Notes under the pieces: generated by a model
What the model saw: the letters and a program-made list of their open reading frames with translations, nothing else
What the model was told of the DNA's origin: nothing
Database searches by the model: none
Shown here: piece by piece, positions 36,401 to 50,504 of the stretch
How positions within the stretch are numbered: position 1 is the stretch's first letter
Layout: each line of letters begins with the position of its first letter
Made by a program: the position numbers and the translations under genes
NCBI RefSeq assembly: GCF_963576615.1
Contig: NC_088710.1
Location: 5,188,001 to 5,252,000 of the forward strand
Direction of reading: 5' to 3'
DNA length: 64,000 bases
Origin: Watersipora subatra
Taxonomy: Eukaryota; Bryozoa; Gymnolaemata; Cheilostomatida; Watersiporidae

Positions 36401-39400
36401 CAAAGAAGAGTGATCAGAAAGTTTAGGAAGAGCTGGATGATTATACCAGGGCTGCAATTCAATGTCTTGCATGGATGTAGTGAAAAGACGGAAAGCAGCA
36501 GTCAAAGCTACTGCATTCTCTTTGCTTGAAAAACTTGGGTCCAGTTGTTAAGAGTACATTAACGTTGATCAGCAACTAAGACAAGCTAACAAGAGGCAGG
36601 AAAAGAAAGGTAAAATGCACTGTGAACATTTTCACCTTAAAAGGTTGAACATATCGTGCGCAGATGAGAAATAGGAAAGATTTAGATGAGTAATAGATGT
36701 GGCAAAAGCTAAGATTCTTGTAATCAGCAGGGCAGAGGCCAGCACAAGTTATTGATAGATCCATATGACTTTGTAGTGTCTCTTTCAAGAAAGCAAAAGT
36801 GGAGGGCTGGAAACATCTAAGATTAAAATTGAGGAATATCGAGAGAATTTCTATGGACAAAAGCCAAAGATCGAATTTGAAAGTGCACCAGAAATGGGAT
36901 GGTCTATGGTACCAGAGTACACCTTAGATGGTGGAGATTGTAGGATAGCAGGAGTGAAAAAGGCGAAATATAAGGTGAGGGCCCAAAGTACTCTCGAGAT
37001 AAATAAGGTAAGTTACTCTTCCTTTCCGCTCCAGATATGTTGGAATATATTGCTGGATGCTTTGATCTACAAGTCAAATTGTTTACCACACTTTTTCACA
37101 GCCTAAAGTAAACTTCATACATGCTGTTCAGTTCAGCATGCGTAGTCCGTTAATTCTTTACAATAAATGCCCAACGGCGTTATCTCTGTAAATGAACATT
37201 TCGAATAAACTGTGGAAAGAAAGAGTTGTCTTTGATGAACAATGAAAGACAAATAGTGTGTAAATAACTAAAGAGGAATTGGTTGAAGTTTAAACCAGTT
37301 CACCCTATATCATTCTTGAATGTGAACGAAAGATCTTCATTAGAATTCTGAAAACCAGCTGTAAGGTTTTTTGATGGAAAATGGAAATGTGTTAACACAT
37401 CAGTTTAAGAGGCAGTCATTTTTCAGATTCCAAACCAGATTGTCCTGCTGGTTTGGAACATATGAGCATGATATGGGCAGCAATCAAGGATGCCAAGTCA
37501 GAGAGAGATTAAATGTTGTTTGGTCAGAACATGCAAATGCCTTTGGCTTAGTGTCTCATGACGTAATTGATTTTGGGATGAGTCAGTTTGAGTTTCAAAG
37601 TATTATCGTGTGTTTTAAATGTTGTTCACTACTTATGGCAATGATTTTGTCAGGGTAGTCATGGAAACATTTAGAGTGGTTATACTAATGGGTTGTGCTG
37701 TATCACCTCTGATGTTTGTGTTGACAAGAAAAGTTGTTGGTAAAGGTGCAGACAGTATTGTGAAAAAGATTCCCGCGGTAGCAAATCAAGCACTTCTTCA
37801 TATAAAAGCATTTGTGAAAGTTATGGCCGTTTCATCTCCTAGTGAAAAACAAGTGCCCTGCGCTTTTAATAGACTTCAGTGTCTGATTAGATGACGTGAG
37901 ATGAAATTCAAACCACCAAATAGTAAGTCTCTATTACTAAAGAAAAGAGTCACCAGTAAGCTTGTTCATTGGGAGCGATAGAATTACAACAGCAGGTGAT
38001 TTGTCAGTAAAAGGTTTGGGTGGGTGGTATTGCCTTTTTTATAACTGATAGATTCCGAAGTAGAGTAATAGCAAATGAGTTGAGTGAAGGATTGAGGGCA
38101 ATTGAGATTTCTGGTCCATCTAGCAAATTCAAGATTTGAAGTCATAAATTTGCTTCCTTACCTCGAGTCTTCTGGCTGCTTAAAGTTTATTATGTACCGC
38201 TATCGCCGGTAGAATTGATGGAACAAATGGTGAGTGGTAAAGCTAGAAAGTGGCTTGTGCTGCTTCAAAGTTTTGACACAAATGCTTTATATACTAAGGA
38301 CTTCGCCATGAAATATCTAGTGGAAGAATATAAAGTTGGTAAAACCAGGCTTTCCATGATGAGGAAATTTAAAAATACAACCACTCAACGTACAGCTAAT
38401 ATGTCAACTGGACACAAATGGGATGTTAACAACAAGGTCAAGGATGCCCTTTCTATATCAAAAAAATTGTTGGGGCAATCACATCAGGACGGCATGGTTT
38501 GAGATAGTGAAGGCATGTGCAGCTTTCACAAGGTATTCAAAAACAGAGAAGGGGTATGGTGATAGATGAGACTACATGTGGTGAAAAAGACTGACAACAG
38601 GCACAAACTCTCTTACTATTACATCATGGTCGCTGTTCAGCATGGGAAATCAGGCGCTCCAATAGTCTGAAATTTGGAGAATTGAACCCATTAGGTTAAG
38701 TTTCTTAGTAAATTCTGTGTATGACCTGCTGCCAAGCCCGGCAAAACTTGTCAGGTGAAAGGTTGCTTTAGAGGATAGATGCCTTCGGTGCAGTAGTTAA
38801 CAGCATGCGCTATAGATCAAGTCATGGTTGATAGCATCACAATTCAGTGATTTGCAGATTCTTGGGTCTTGGCTCAGATATGACCCTGGAGATGTATGAA
38901 GCTAAAGTGCATGAGCTAAGAGTGCTTGGTCAGACAGAGATTGGTGTCAAGCCAGCAGGGAAGTGGATTGTGCTAGCTGACCTTCATGGGCAGCAATCAG
39001 TACCACAGTGTGTGGCATTATCTAGACAATGACCAGACCTAGTTTTTTATTCAGAGGCATACAACGAAGTTACCACGATGAAGCTAACAGTTCCATAAAA
39101 ATAAACTGCAGTGGACTAAAAATAAACAGCTAAAAAGACATGAGAATTTGTGCCTCGATTGTGAAATAAAAGAGCGGCAATGTGAAAATTTTTGCAGCTG
39201 AGACAAGCTGCCAAGGTTTTCTTGGGCATCCTGTTGCGAAGTTTCTACAAATGATTGGTATCACATAGGAAAGTTTGTGAATTCTTTGTGAAGAGATTGT
39301 TCAGAAAACTGAGGTAGCATTAGCGTGAATCTGGCAACAACTCTGTAAAAAGTAGAAAGGAGGTAGATGGATGATTGTGATAAAGCTGTCGGTGAGTCGT

Positions 39401-42400
39401 CAATCAGCTCTATGGGTAAGTGGTTTTGTCTCCCGTTGACTGACTGATGCAAGGGAGTTGATCAAAGAGTAGGACTCAGTACATTTGATGCTTGTACACG
39501 AGTTGTAAGAAGCCATTTTGTTGCTGGTTCACTATGGCCATGAAAATCAGCTCATCCTGTGCCGGGTAGGTTTGTATGACTGAGTGATACAGTATTCCTA
39601 ACACTAGGGAAGCAGACTTTGGTGCCCTTACATGGAGTTGGCTTCTGCTGCTGGGGCCAGCAGTAGGGAAGCTGTACCCTAGTAGGCCCTGAAATAGGTC
39701 TTGATCCATGGTTTCCAGCCGAAGACCCATATAATGAGCAGTGATCCTAGACTGCTGTATGATATGTCCGTGTCTCGCCACCACTTCTACTGCTGTCTGG
39801 GCACTATTTCATGCTAGTATCTGAGTATATAGCAGGACTGTGAAACAAAAGGTCTGATTTAATATCTTTAGTACAGCTAAAATAGGAAATTTTATAGTAC
39901 CACTTTTTTAATATAAAAACAAAGCTAAACGTTCTGTAATGTAGAACTATTGTTACCGTTACCTATATATATATCTCAAAGTATGTGTGTACGCATTGCG
40001 GCTATAGATCTTAAAATCTTGGGATAAAGACTTTGTACCGAAAAAGATTCGATCTCGGAGCGTGCTGTTCACCAGACCGACGTCCTATACACTAGACCAC
40101 AGAAGTTGAATTGCTACCTTGCCCATATAAGTCAGTATATGTGAGCAAATACACAACAGATTTGCGTACGACGCGGGTCATAGCATAACGTCACGAGAAG
40201 CTGTTGCTCACATTATTAAACGTACTGGTTAATAGAGCGCAGGCTAATAGCGAGCAGCTCTCACTACTTCGCATTGTTAATAAGACAAAACACTTTTCTC
40301 ATGATATGTAGTTTGAATGTTAGAATGGCAAATGTTGTTATATGTTAAGTACAAATCAATTTTCTGTTCAAAGACTTTTCTATTACCCGGGCAACGCCGG
40401 GTAGCACAACTAGTATTGGTATAATATTAATAAGATAGATGTTTGTGACGTAAATTACTCATTCAGACATACGCAGTGTAGATTATCGCTAGCCTTGCAA
40501 AGCCTGGCTAACATATAACACCCAGCACAAAGTAAGAGCTGAGAAATGACAAGGTATAAACAGGTCAACACAAAAATCAACACAAAAGTCCAGCACCATT
40601 GGCGGTTTTGCAAATGTTGTGGTTGATGACGTAAGTTTTATTTGTCCAACGCTTTTAGCAGTCCAACGCGAGTAAAAATGCCCCAGGATTCACACGAACA
40701 GTTTGCAATGCATCACAGGTAAGTTTTCTTGCTTTTTGTACATACACTTTTCTGTGTTCTCTTTCAGCAGTCTCTATATAGTGAGCATAGTTGCATGTGC
40801 ACACGACTCACCGGCCTTTGACAAACCAGAGTTTGATATTGTCTTTCTTCGTTATGCATGTGGTTGAGCATCAAAATTGCAATAAAGCAACTGTAAGGTT
40901 TAATGGACTCCGTATGCTGAACTGAGACAGCATGTATACTCCGTATGCTGAACTGAGACAGCATGTATGAAACTTACTTTAGGCTGTGGAAAAGTGTGGT
41001 AAACAAATTGACTTGCAGATCAAAGCATCCAGCAATATATTTCAACATATCTGGAGCGGAAAGGAAGTGTTGGTCAGCACTACTTGCCTATGAGCTTACA
41101 ACTAACTGCTACTTCCCAGCATGACAATCACAGCCCATATTCAATACTCAGCAGGTAATAATTATCACTGTTACCCGAGACACCAAGGGAGGCAGCAGGT
41201 AATAATTATCACTGTTACCCAGGACACCAAGGGGGGCAGCAGGTAATAATGATTACTGTTACCCAGGACACCAAGGGGGGCAGCAGGTAATAATTATTAC
41301 TGCTACCCAGGACAGCAAGGGGGCAGCAGGTAATCATTATCACTGTTACCCAGGAAACCAATGGGAGCAGCAGGTAGTAATTATAGATGTTACCCAGGAC
41401 ACCAAGGAAGGCAGCAGGTAATAATTATCGCTGTTACCCAGGACACCAAGGTGTGGGACACCATATTAGAGCACGCCAATAAGCAAGCATGAGAAAAAAA
41501 ATTTGTGGAAAAATCTTGATGATTGCCAGCTATCTAGTGCAGGATGACAGAATCATAGGTTAATCCAGTGCTAGAGAAGTGATGCACACGATTGCTCTTT
41601 AGTTTATATGGAAGCTTTGTTGACGACTCAATCAATGTTATTTTTAGCTTATAATCAAATTAGAGTGACCAAACTTTCAGTAACCAAAATAAAGCGTGAA
41701 GCTGATGGTGTTATGCAATTGTGATCGAAAAATCGACACCTATTCATTCAAATAATAAGTCTGCTAACTAAAAGCTTGCTTAAAATTTAACATTGGCTTT
41801 CATTACGCAGAGCTATTTTTAGTTAATAGCCTGACCATGTATCCGTTAGTCACCATTCCCCAGCCTTCTTCTTAATGATGTTATAATGATAGCTATGAAT
41901 ATGGCTCACGGGTTGAACAGAGAAGTTAAGGGTTTGGGCAGAGATGAGAAAGTCTACCCTCATACAATTAGCTATCCTAGACCACCCTCGAGGACCGGCA
42001 ACAGGGATGACTCCAAGCTCCCCTCTTCCCATAGACATGCAGTCTCTAACTACAGCAACATCAACATACAGGGTTCTTTACTTTCTCTTTTGGCGCTACT
42101 TGGGGCACGACGGCTGGCACCCCGGGCTCCAACATCCGCTCCAGGGCTGGCACCTCAGACATCTGAGCCTCTTTGCTGAAGCCATGGGTACTGGTGATGT
42201 GCTGGTCCAGTCCACTTCTGGTTTTGTACTTGGCAGGGCACACTGTAAAAGGTTATGGTACTATAACTTTCAACTAACTGACAGAAACAAATTGCATACA
42301 ATCACTGACACTTATTTCGAAAATATCATTGCCACCTGCTTTAACAATTTTCCACCTAATATCTGTTCTCTTAACAGAGAAAGGCATTTTAAACACTATT

Positions 42401-45400
42401 TGTCAGACTATTTATTCAATTTTAATGGCTAATTATTGATTTTTTTTCCTTTTTGTTTTTGTTTTACTATTGTTGTATGGCCTAACTTGAAAAACATTTC
42501 CATTTTTGAAATTAAATTATTGCCAATAAAGTACTATATATATATAATGAACATGTCATAAGAGAACAAGGTTTGGTGCCTAAATACGTATTGCGTGATG
42601 TCATGTTGTATAACCTGATGCTGACAAACACTTGCTCTTAAATGTGAACTTTCACAACATTTTGAAACATCCTGGCAATCAGATCGCCTCAAATATAAAA
42701 AAGTATCGCAAATGATAGAAAAATACCGACACTTTATAATAAAATCCTCTACAATCTTGTGCAAGTTCATCTTTGATTGTCAAATTCTAATGTCCTTAAA
42801 ACATTATAAAGTTTGGAAAACTGTAACATAGGTTTTAAGCAATTTGAAACAGTTATTGGTTTGCTATTCATAAAAACAAATCAACGCTTGATAAAACTGC
42901 CAGAACCCAACTTCTGATAACAGTCTAGTAAGAGTTATGGCTTAGGCCTTAGAGTATGCCAGCAAGAGGGTTAATCCGTTCTGAGTTGAAGTCTATACAG
43001 TGTCATATTATTAATACAATAACTCCAAAGCCAGCAAAGTTAAATATTTGCTGAGGTTTTTTTTATTTTCAAATATATTCAAACATTATATGAATGGGCA
43101 AATGCAAAATCTACAATTTTAGATGCACTAAAATATGGAAAGAGTCAAATTTTGCAAGCATGTGCTACATACACATATATGATGAATTACATAGTCTGCA
43201 ATTGAAGGGGATAGTTGTTACTATCATACAAATACTTTGAAAAGCCCTGAGCATGACGTATTGAAAATCACTCTGAGTGATAGGTCAAGCATTATTTGCT
43301 GAAATTATATATTGTATGTTGTACAATTCATATGCTGTCTTGATCCGACGTAGATGTTTGACTGTACCCTGAATGCTGTGATTTTAACATGACACAAAAC
43401 TGTCTTTGACAGTATGACCAAGTTAGCCTGATCGAGTTAGTGTGACCGAGTTGGACCAACCGAGTTAATCCAACTGAGTTAGTCCTCCCGAGTTAGTCCG
43501 CCCGAGTTAGTCTGACCGAGTTAGTCCGACTGAGTTAGTCCTCCCGAGTTAGTTCGACCGAGTTAGTTCGACCGAGTTAGTCTGACCGAGTTAGTCCGAC
43601 CGAGCTAGTCCGACCATATTAGTGCAATCGAGTTAGTCCGATCGAATTAGTCAGTTGAAGTAGGTCGTGTTAAGCATTTGCATGAGGTTACACTTAACCA
43701 GTGTGTGATAACATACTCCTTGCCAAATGGAAAAAATGGCATTTTTCTATTATAATACCTTTTAGAGTACTTCCTCATTTTGTACGGTCGACCGACCAGC
43801 GCCTCCCACGAAAAGTGAAAACCAATGAATTTGAAACTAAAAAACTAATAATGTCACCTATACATTAATCGTGAGCATTTCCTTCTATTTCTCAAGTTCT
43901 TCAGACAATTTTGAGGGTCGACGATGTTTAATAGGCATGATGAAAAGTGTTGCAAGCACTTTGCACTTTTACGCTTCACAAAACGTAACAGAACAACAGC
44001 AAACCGTGATGACTGCTATCACAATAATGCTAATGGACGGATCTTAATGGGTCAGAGTTTGAGAAAAATCTATTTAAATTTTTTTTCTTTAATTTCAATG
44101 AACAATTTTTTACCCTACAAAGTTTTGAAACTGCGAGAGCTGAAACGCAAAGAAGTAAGTCATTGCTGTAGTGCCCTTAAAAAGCTAGTCAGGTACTGTA
44201 CTGAGAAGCAAAATGTAGGACTTGTTTTCGGTGTCTATCCAAATACATCAGTATCATAGACAAGTTATCAACAAATATTACGATTTATAAATTAGCCATG
44301 GCTGAGAATAACCAGATGGAGGTCGACAGTGGCCGTCCAATCAGAGTATGACACTTGGAAATAAACGTGTGATGCTCATTCTAATCCTCCAATATTTTAA
44401 TTAATGAAAGAAAACAGTCGCCACTCCAATGAATTTATCTGCAGGTACATGTATGTATCCGCCACTCCAATGATTTTATCTGCAGGTACATGTATGTATC
44501 TCACTGTCTTTCAATTACGTGGTTACTCCGCAAGTGTGCTCATCAGCGAGATGGAAACAGAAAAAATTCGGAAGTCAAACAGATTTTGTTACCCGGGAAT
44601 TTCTTACAGAGTACTTCATACTTGCAAAGCATGGAGATGGCTCTTGCGAATGCCGCACAAGCTATACCATTTTAAACATTTTACACCCTCCATCCTCTCT
44701 TATTTCGACTTGAGCGATTTCAAATGCTGCAATATGACATCTGGTGCAGAAATCATTGTCTTTTTCAAAGCACCCGCATTAATTCGCATCACGCGAATGT
44801 CCATCAAAACGCTTATTGCATAACACCGATGCGCTATCGCTTATAGCGAGAGACGAGCTTAGAGAAACATGAGCTCATGAGAAACATTAACTGTTCCAAA
44901 CAGCACTAGAGAGAGCAAGCTATAGAACTGCGATATAATGTACTCACATTCACACACAAATGTCTTGTCTATCTCTTCACTCTTCCCACTGCGCTTGCTG
45001 CTCGACTTCGAACTAGCAGGCGGGGTGTCTTTTTTCTTGGATCGTTTCCGTTTTGAGCTCGAGTCTTCGAAATCGCTGTCATCTCCGTCCACATCATAAT
45101 CATCTTCAAAGTCCTCAAAATCATCGATGTCCTCATACTGGGGTGGTGCGGTGATCCTTAAATCAAACATATGCGCTTGGAAGACCACCTTGCAATAACA
45201 GTAATTTCAAAAATACACTCACCAAATCTGTATAAAACTTTTTTGTGTATTGAAAGACTTATTTGCTTATCAATTAATATTAATCATATTATTATGTGTA
45301 AGCAAAGGAAACTGTACAAGTATATCTTGTGGAGGGCCCATCATTAGGCTACTTACATACTGAGTTTCATGCATGCTATGAGTCATATATTGAACAAAAA

Positions 45401-48400
45401 CCCAGATATCATATAAACAATTTGAAAAGCTTTCAGTATAAAATCCTTCAATTACACTGGTGCTACAAGGTTATTTGCTTTCAACGAAGGCTTGAAACTT
45501 GGCAGGTGAGCATGATATCAGTGAAAATACCTCGTTGTACTTGATGAAGTGCAAATTGTAACAATGTAAAGCAAACGTCCATGCTAATTGGTTTAACACA
45601 TACATTTTTGTATCTAAAAGTTGCATAAATTGCCTAACTCACGTTCAGGCACTACTGGTGAGAGCACCAAGGACGTGTATATAAAAAAAATTGTTTCCTC
45701 ACCCCGGATACCCGTATGGGTGGTAAATTCTGCTCTAACTCGGGTCTCCTACCAGAGACCTGGGATATTGAGCACTCGCCTCAAGATCTTAGCTGTTCCC
45801 AATAGCGCACTTTTCTGCAACTCACCTGAGTTGATTGCTGTTGGTATTTGGGCAAGCCACATTTTATGCGCCGGTGTTATTGCGCCCAGTGCCCCAATGA
45901 CTACTGGGACTACAGTTGTTCTTACATTCCAGCATTTTTCAATTTCTTCTCCAAGAGGGAGATATTTTTCTACCTTTTCTTTTTCTTTGCTGGCTATATT
46001 GTAGTCATTGGGTACTGCTATATCTATTATAGTAGCCCTCTTGTTCTCCTTGTCTACCACCACTATATCTGGTTGGTTTGCTAGGACATGCTTGTCAGTT
46101 TGGATGTAGAAGTCCCAGAGGATCTTAGCGCGGTCATTTTCATTCACCTTACCAGGAGCTCCCCACCAGTGTTGTGGTTTATTAAGGCCATACTCATTAC
46201 ATAGACTTCTATACACAATACCTGCGACATGATTATGCTGCTCAGTGTATGCGTTCCCTGCTAGCTGCTTGGATCCACTGATGATGTGTTGGATGGTCTC
46301 AGGTGCATCTTTGCACAGTCTGCATCTAGGATCGTCTCTAGTGTGATAGATTTTCGTTTGGAGTTGCCTTGTTGGGAGCACTTGCTCCTGGGCTGCCATG
46401 ATTAGTGACTCTGTATTGGCCGATAGGTTTCCTTTGTTCAGCCACATATATGTCTGGTGAAGATCGCCAACCTTAGATATTTGTTGGTGGTAAGCACCAT
46501 GAAGAGGTTTCATGTGCCAGTCAATTTCCTCATCATCAGGGCGTAGGTCCGTTGTAAGAGCAGCCGATTGAAATTCAGCTAGCAACTTATCTGAGATGGC
46601 CATGGAGGCTGCATATGCTTTGATGCTTTGCTCCTTCTCTTTCACTGTCTGCTGTACACTTTTGAGTCCCCTACCGCCATTTTTCCCATCAAGATACAAT
46701 CTAGTAGTATCAGATTTTGGGTGGAGTGCTCCATGCATGGTCAGCAGTTTACGAGTTGCTATATCTGTTTCTTTGATGGCTTCCTCAGTCCACTTTACTA
46801 TGCCTGCTGGATATCTTATTACTGGCAGTGCGTAGGTATTTATTGCCATGATTTGGTTCTTGGCATTGAGCTGGCTCCGTAAGACCTGCCGAAGGCGTTT
46901 CTTGTATTCGGTAATGGCTTTGTGACGTACCTCGGCTTCATGGTTAATGTTGCTTTGCATAATCCCCAAGTACTTGTACCCTTCTTCTATATCTTTGATG
47001 GTACCGTTTGGCATTCTTAGGCCATCTGTGAGCATAGAATGGCCTTTCTTAAGAATTAGCCTTCCACATTTCTCAATACCGAAGGTCATTCCGATGTCCT
47101 TGCTGTATACCTGAGTGAGGTGTATTAGCGAATCAATGTCCCTTTCTTTGTTAGCGTACAGCTTGATGTCATCCATGTAGAAGAGGTGGTTTATCTTGGT
47201 GCCACTCTTAAACTGGTACCCACATTGAGTCTCCTCCAGCATATTGCTTAGAGGGTTTAGGCATATGCAGAAGAGCAGCGGTGATAAGGAGTCACCTTGA
47301 TAGATGCCTCGCTTAATTTGTACACTCGCCAGCTTTTTGCCATTAGCCTCCAGTTCTGTCTTCCATTTGGTCATTGACATCTTGATGAATGCCACAAGAG
47401 CAGGGTGAACATTGTACATACTAAGGCACTCAAGTATCCAACTATGGGGAATTGAGTCATAGGCCTTTTTGTAGTCAATCCAAGCCATGGCAAGATTGGT
47501 TTGCCTTCTCCTGCTGTCTTGACAGACTGTCCGATCCACCAGTAACTGATGTTTAGCTCCTCGGGTGTTGCGCCCAATTCCTTTCTGAGCACTTGACATA
47601 TAGTGACTCATGTGCTCTTCCAGTTTGTCTGCAACTATTCCTGAGAGCAGTTTCCAGGTGGTGGGCAAGCACGTTATTGGTCGATAGTTTTTAGGAATCG
47701 GCCCCTGCTTTGGATCTTTTATCAGAAGTACAGTTCGTCCTTTGGTCAGCCATTCTGGATGGTCACCTTGTTCTATTAGGCATTCCATCTGCTTAGCCAT
47801 TCTAGTGTGAAGTGTTGTCAATTTCTTTAACCAGAAGGCTTGAATCATGTCATGGCCAGGTGCTGCCCAGTTCTTCATACGCTACACTCTGCACTTGATG
47901 TCATCTTTGCTGATGGTGAGTCCTTGCTGGGCCACAGTGTGTTGATGGCTCTCTTTAAGCCTCTTCAGCCAATTTGCAGTGGTGTTATGAGTAGTCTCTT
48001 TCTCCCAGATGTCCTTCCAGAATTTTGAAGTGCTAGATCGGGGAGGCTCAGACATTGGCCTCTGCAGTTCACCTTTGAACTGGGAATACACTCTAGATGG
48101 ATTATTGATGAACAGTTTGTTCATTCTCTTGTTATCCCGCTCTTTGGTATACCGCTTCAGTCGTGCCGAGAGTGCTACTAGCTGCTGTTTGGCAGATTCT
48201 AGAGCTTCTATTGTGGCTTCCCTTTTTGGACGCTCCAAACTGTGGTTAGATCTCTCACTGAGCCTACTAACTTTCTTGCGCAAGTCCTTGATCTTATTTT
48301 GTAGCCTCAGCTGCCAGGATGGAATGGCTTGAAGCCTTGTTGGCATTGGCTTAATATCCATTTCCTCCAAGATGACAGTTGATGTACTGTAGATTAAGGC

Positions 48401-50450
48401 ATTAGTCTCACTGATTGATCCAGTTGAGATTGACTCCAGTGCCAAGTTAATGTCTTCTAACAGCTTCTTAGGTATGGCCTTGCTAACTCTTCGTAGTGGT
48501 ACCCTACTTCCATAATCATTAGCAGCTGACATCTTGTTGATGATCTTTTCCGCAAGCTCTCTCGCCTTTGGGTCAAGGTCCAAGTGCATGTCTTCTTCAA
48601 CCCGTGAGTCAACACATGATCGTGTATGTGTGACAGTGTGTGATGATATGCACTCCTCGTTGGTTGAGGAGGTTACTTGGGTGAATTGTTCCCTAATTTC
48701 ATCTACCTCAAGTTCCGATATGAGGTGCCGCTTGATTATGTTACTCCTCTGAGCTACAAGTTGCTTAGCGGTAATTCAGGGCGCATGTTTATCCACAGTT
48801 GACGCATCCTTCCCATATAGCCCCCCGTTGAGGTTCGCTCATAAAGTAGCACTGCATGAGGTCCGTGTTATCAGTCTGAGTCCATTTCATCCGTTTTGAA
48901 CCAGTAGCCCATTTTTCACTGCCTTGTCCTGGTTCAGCTACAGGCAGCTACCTTGTTTGACCGGGCGACGTCCGAGCCGGCATGGCTTTGGTTATTGCAT
49001 TCATCATAGAGGTTGTAGACGTTATACAAGCAAGGGTCTTGTCCAAGGACCACCAGAAAAGTGCAGTTGTTGCGGTTTGAACCGAGGACCTAATGATCAC
49101 GGTCTCAATACCTTACCAACTGCGCTATCTGTCCTATATATATATATAAATATATATACATATATTTATATATATATGTATATATAAGCTAGACTAATAA
49201 ACAGAATTATTTTACTCTGACTTATGCTAGATATAGTCTAAATCAACTCTATTGATGATTTTTAAATACTTTTATATTTTATTTTCAACTTATGCAAGTT
49301 TGTTATTTTTACTTACAAAACTTAAATTTCTTGAGAAATTTCATATGTTGAAAACTTTTCTTTGCTTCGAGACAAATGTCTGTTAAAATTTTATGCGATT
49401 TGGTGGAAATTTAGTTAGCATAGGCGATCACAAGTCGACTCAAATATTAGGAATATAGCTGAAGAAGAAGCTCACTCAACTACGTTACACTTCCAAACAC
49501 AGATGAGTGAGGCATCATGTAAAACATCAAGCCAATGAGTTTTTGAGAATGACAGTGTTAGAATGTGCTATATGTCACTTATTTCTGGCTGATGACTCTT
49601 AAGGAAAACCCATCGAACAGAAACACCTGTGGAAGCACCTGCCAGAACTTGTCAGTAGGTAGCAAACGCAGACGGGTGATAATCAACTTTTCTCCTAGCA
49701 ACTAATAAAATCTCTTTTGTGATTCCTTTTAACTCACTGAATATCCTAAGCATTTCTCATCCTGTGTTCCTCCATATGACAAACATTTGCAACGCTGTAA
49801 CATTCAACATCTCATGCATTTCCTAGCCTGGGATACCCAGAATATTTTGCATTTCCTTGCGCCTGATACGTCTAACATTTGTTCAACTGCCAACTCATCT
49901 AATAATTATAAATCCTAGAGTCGTTCGAGCTTGCTTTCTTCTATAGACGTGAAATTAATTCTTAATCACTTTGATGTATATACAAAAGTAAAGATTTTCA
50001 GTTAACAGGTAATATCAGACAGACACTGCACAATGTCTTCATATGAGAGGATATTGGAGATCACTTTTAACAGCACAACTAAATATTTCAAAGGCAATGC
50101 TCATCCTTGGCACCAAAGCATTGATTACCTATGGCAATGCCCACGAAGAGAAGATAACTCTATTGGAGCTTGCATAGTCAAAACTGCGTTGTTGGTATAA
50201 ACCTTAACATTGTGGCTGGAGACAACCGAGTGCTATATTTTGCTAGTAACAAGTATCATGGTTCATAGTCATACCATATGTCTATGGTATGACATGTCTA
50301 TGAGGTCATCTCTATGGTATGATATGTCTATGATATCATGTTTATGGTATCATATGTCTATGGTATGACATGTCTATGATATCATGTTTATGGTATGATA
50401 TGTTAGAGCGGAAAGTACCACCCATATGGGTTAACCGGGGTGAAGAAACA

Positions 50451-50504
<54 letters not shown>

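Larger units (their letters stand above)
45655..48775 (-). mobile_element. R2/NeSL-type LINE with restriction-like endonuclease, nearly intact
   Basis: One reading frame runs from 48,775 to the stop at 45,749, broken by one TAG at 47,884-47,882. Downstream part (709 codons from 47,878): RT motif [15 protein letters not shown] (~132-145), motif [14 protein letters not shown] (~191-203), catalytic YMDD (~234-237), then a CRLC...H zinc knuckle (~520-550) and a PDIVVVD ... IIDIAVPND restriction-like endonuclease (~610-640). That C-terminal knuckle plus endonuclease defines R2/NeSL/CRE-like LINEs. The upstream part (about 300 codons) is helical and basic. The 3' tail contains ACCCATACGGGTATCCGGGG and ends in a T/TA tract at ~45,680. 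Low damage suggests recent insertion into the DPF intron. Confidence 0.88.

Noticed and set aside
36576-36860. 94-codon minus ORF
   Set aside because: Antisense to the decayed RT region; no recognisable domain.
49062-49135. Functional tRNA gene
   Set aside because: A and B boxes are good but the acceptor stem does not pair and the anticodon arm is irregular; SINE-like origin fits better.
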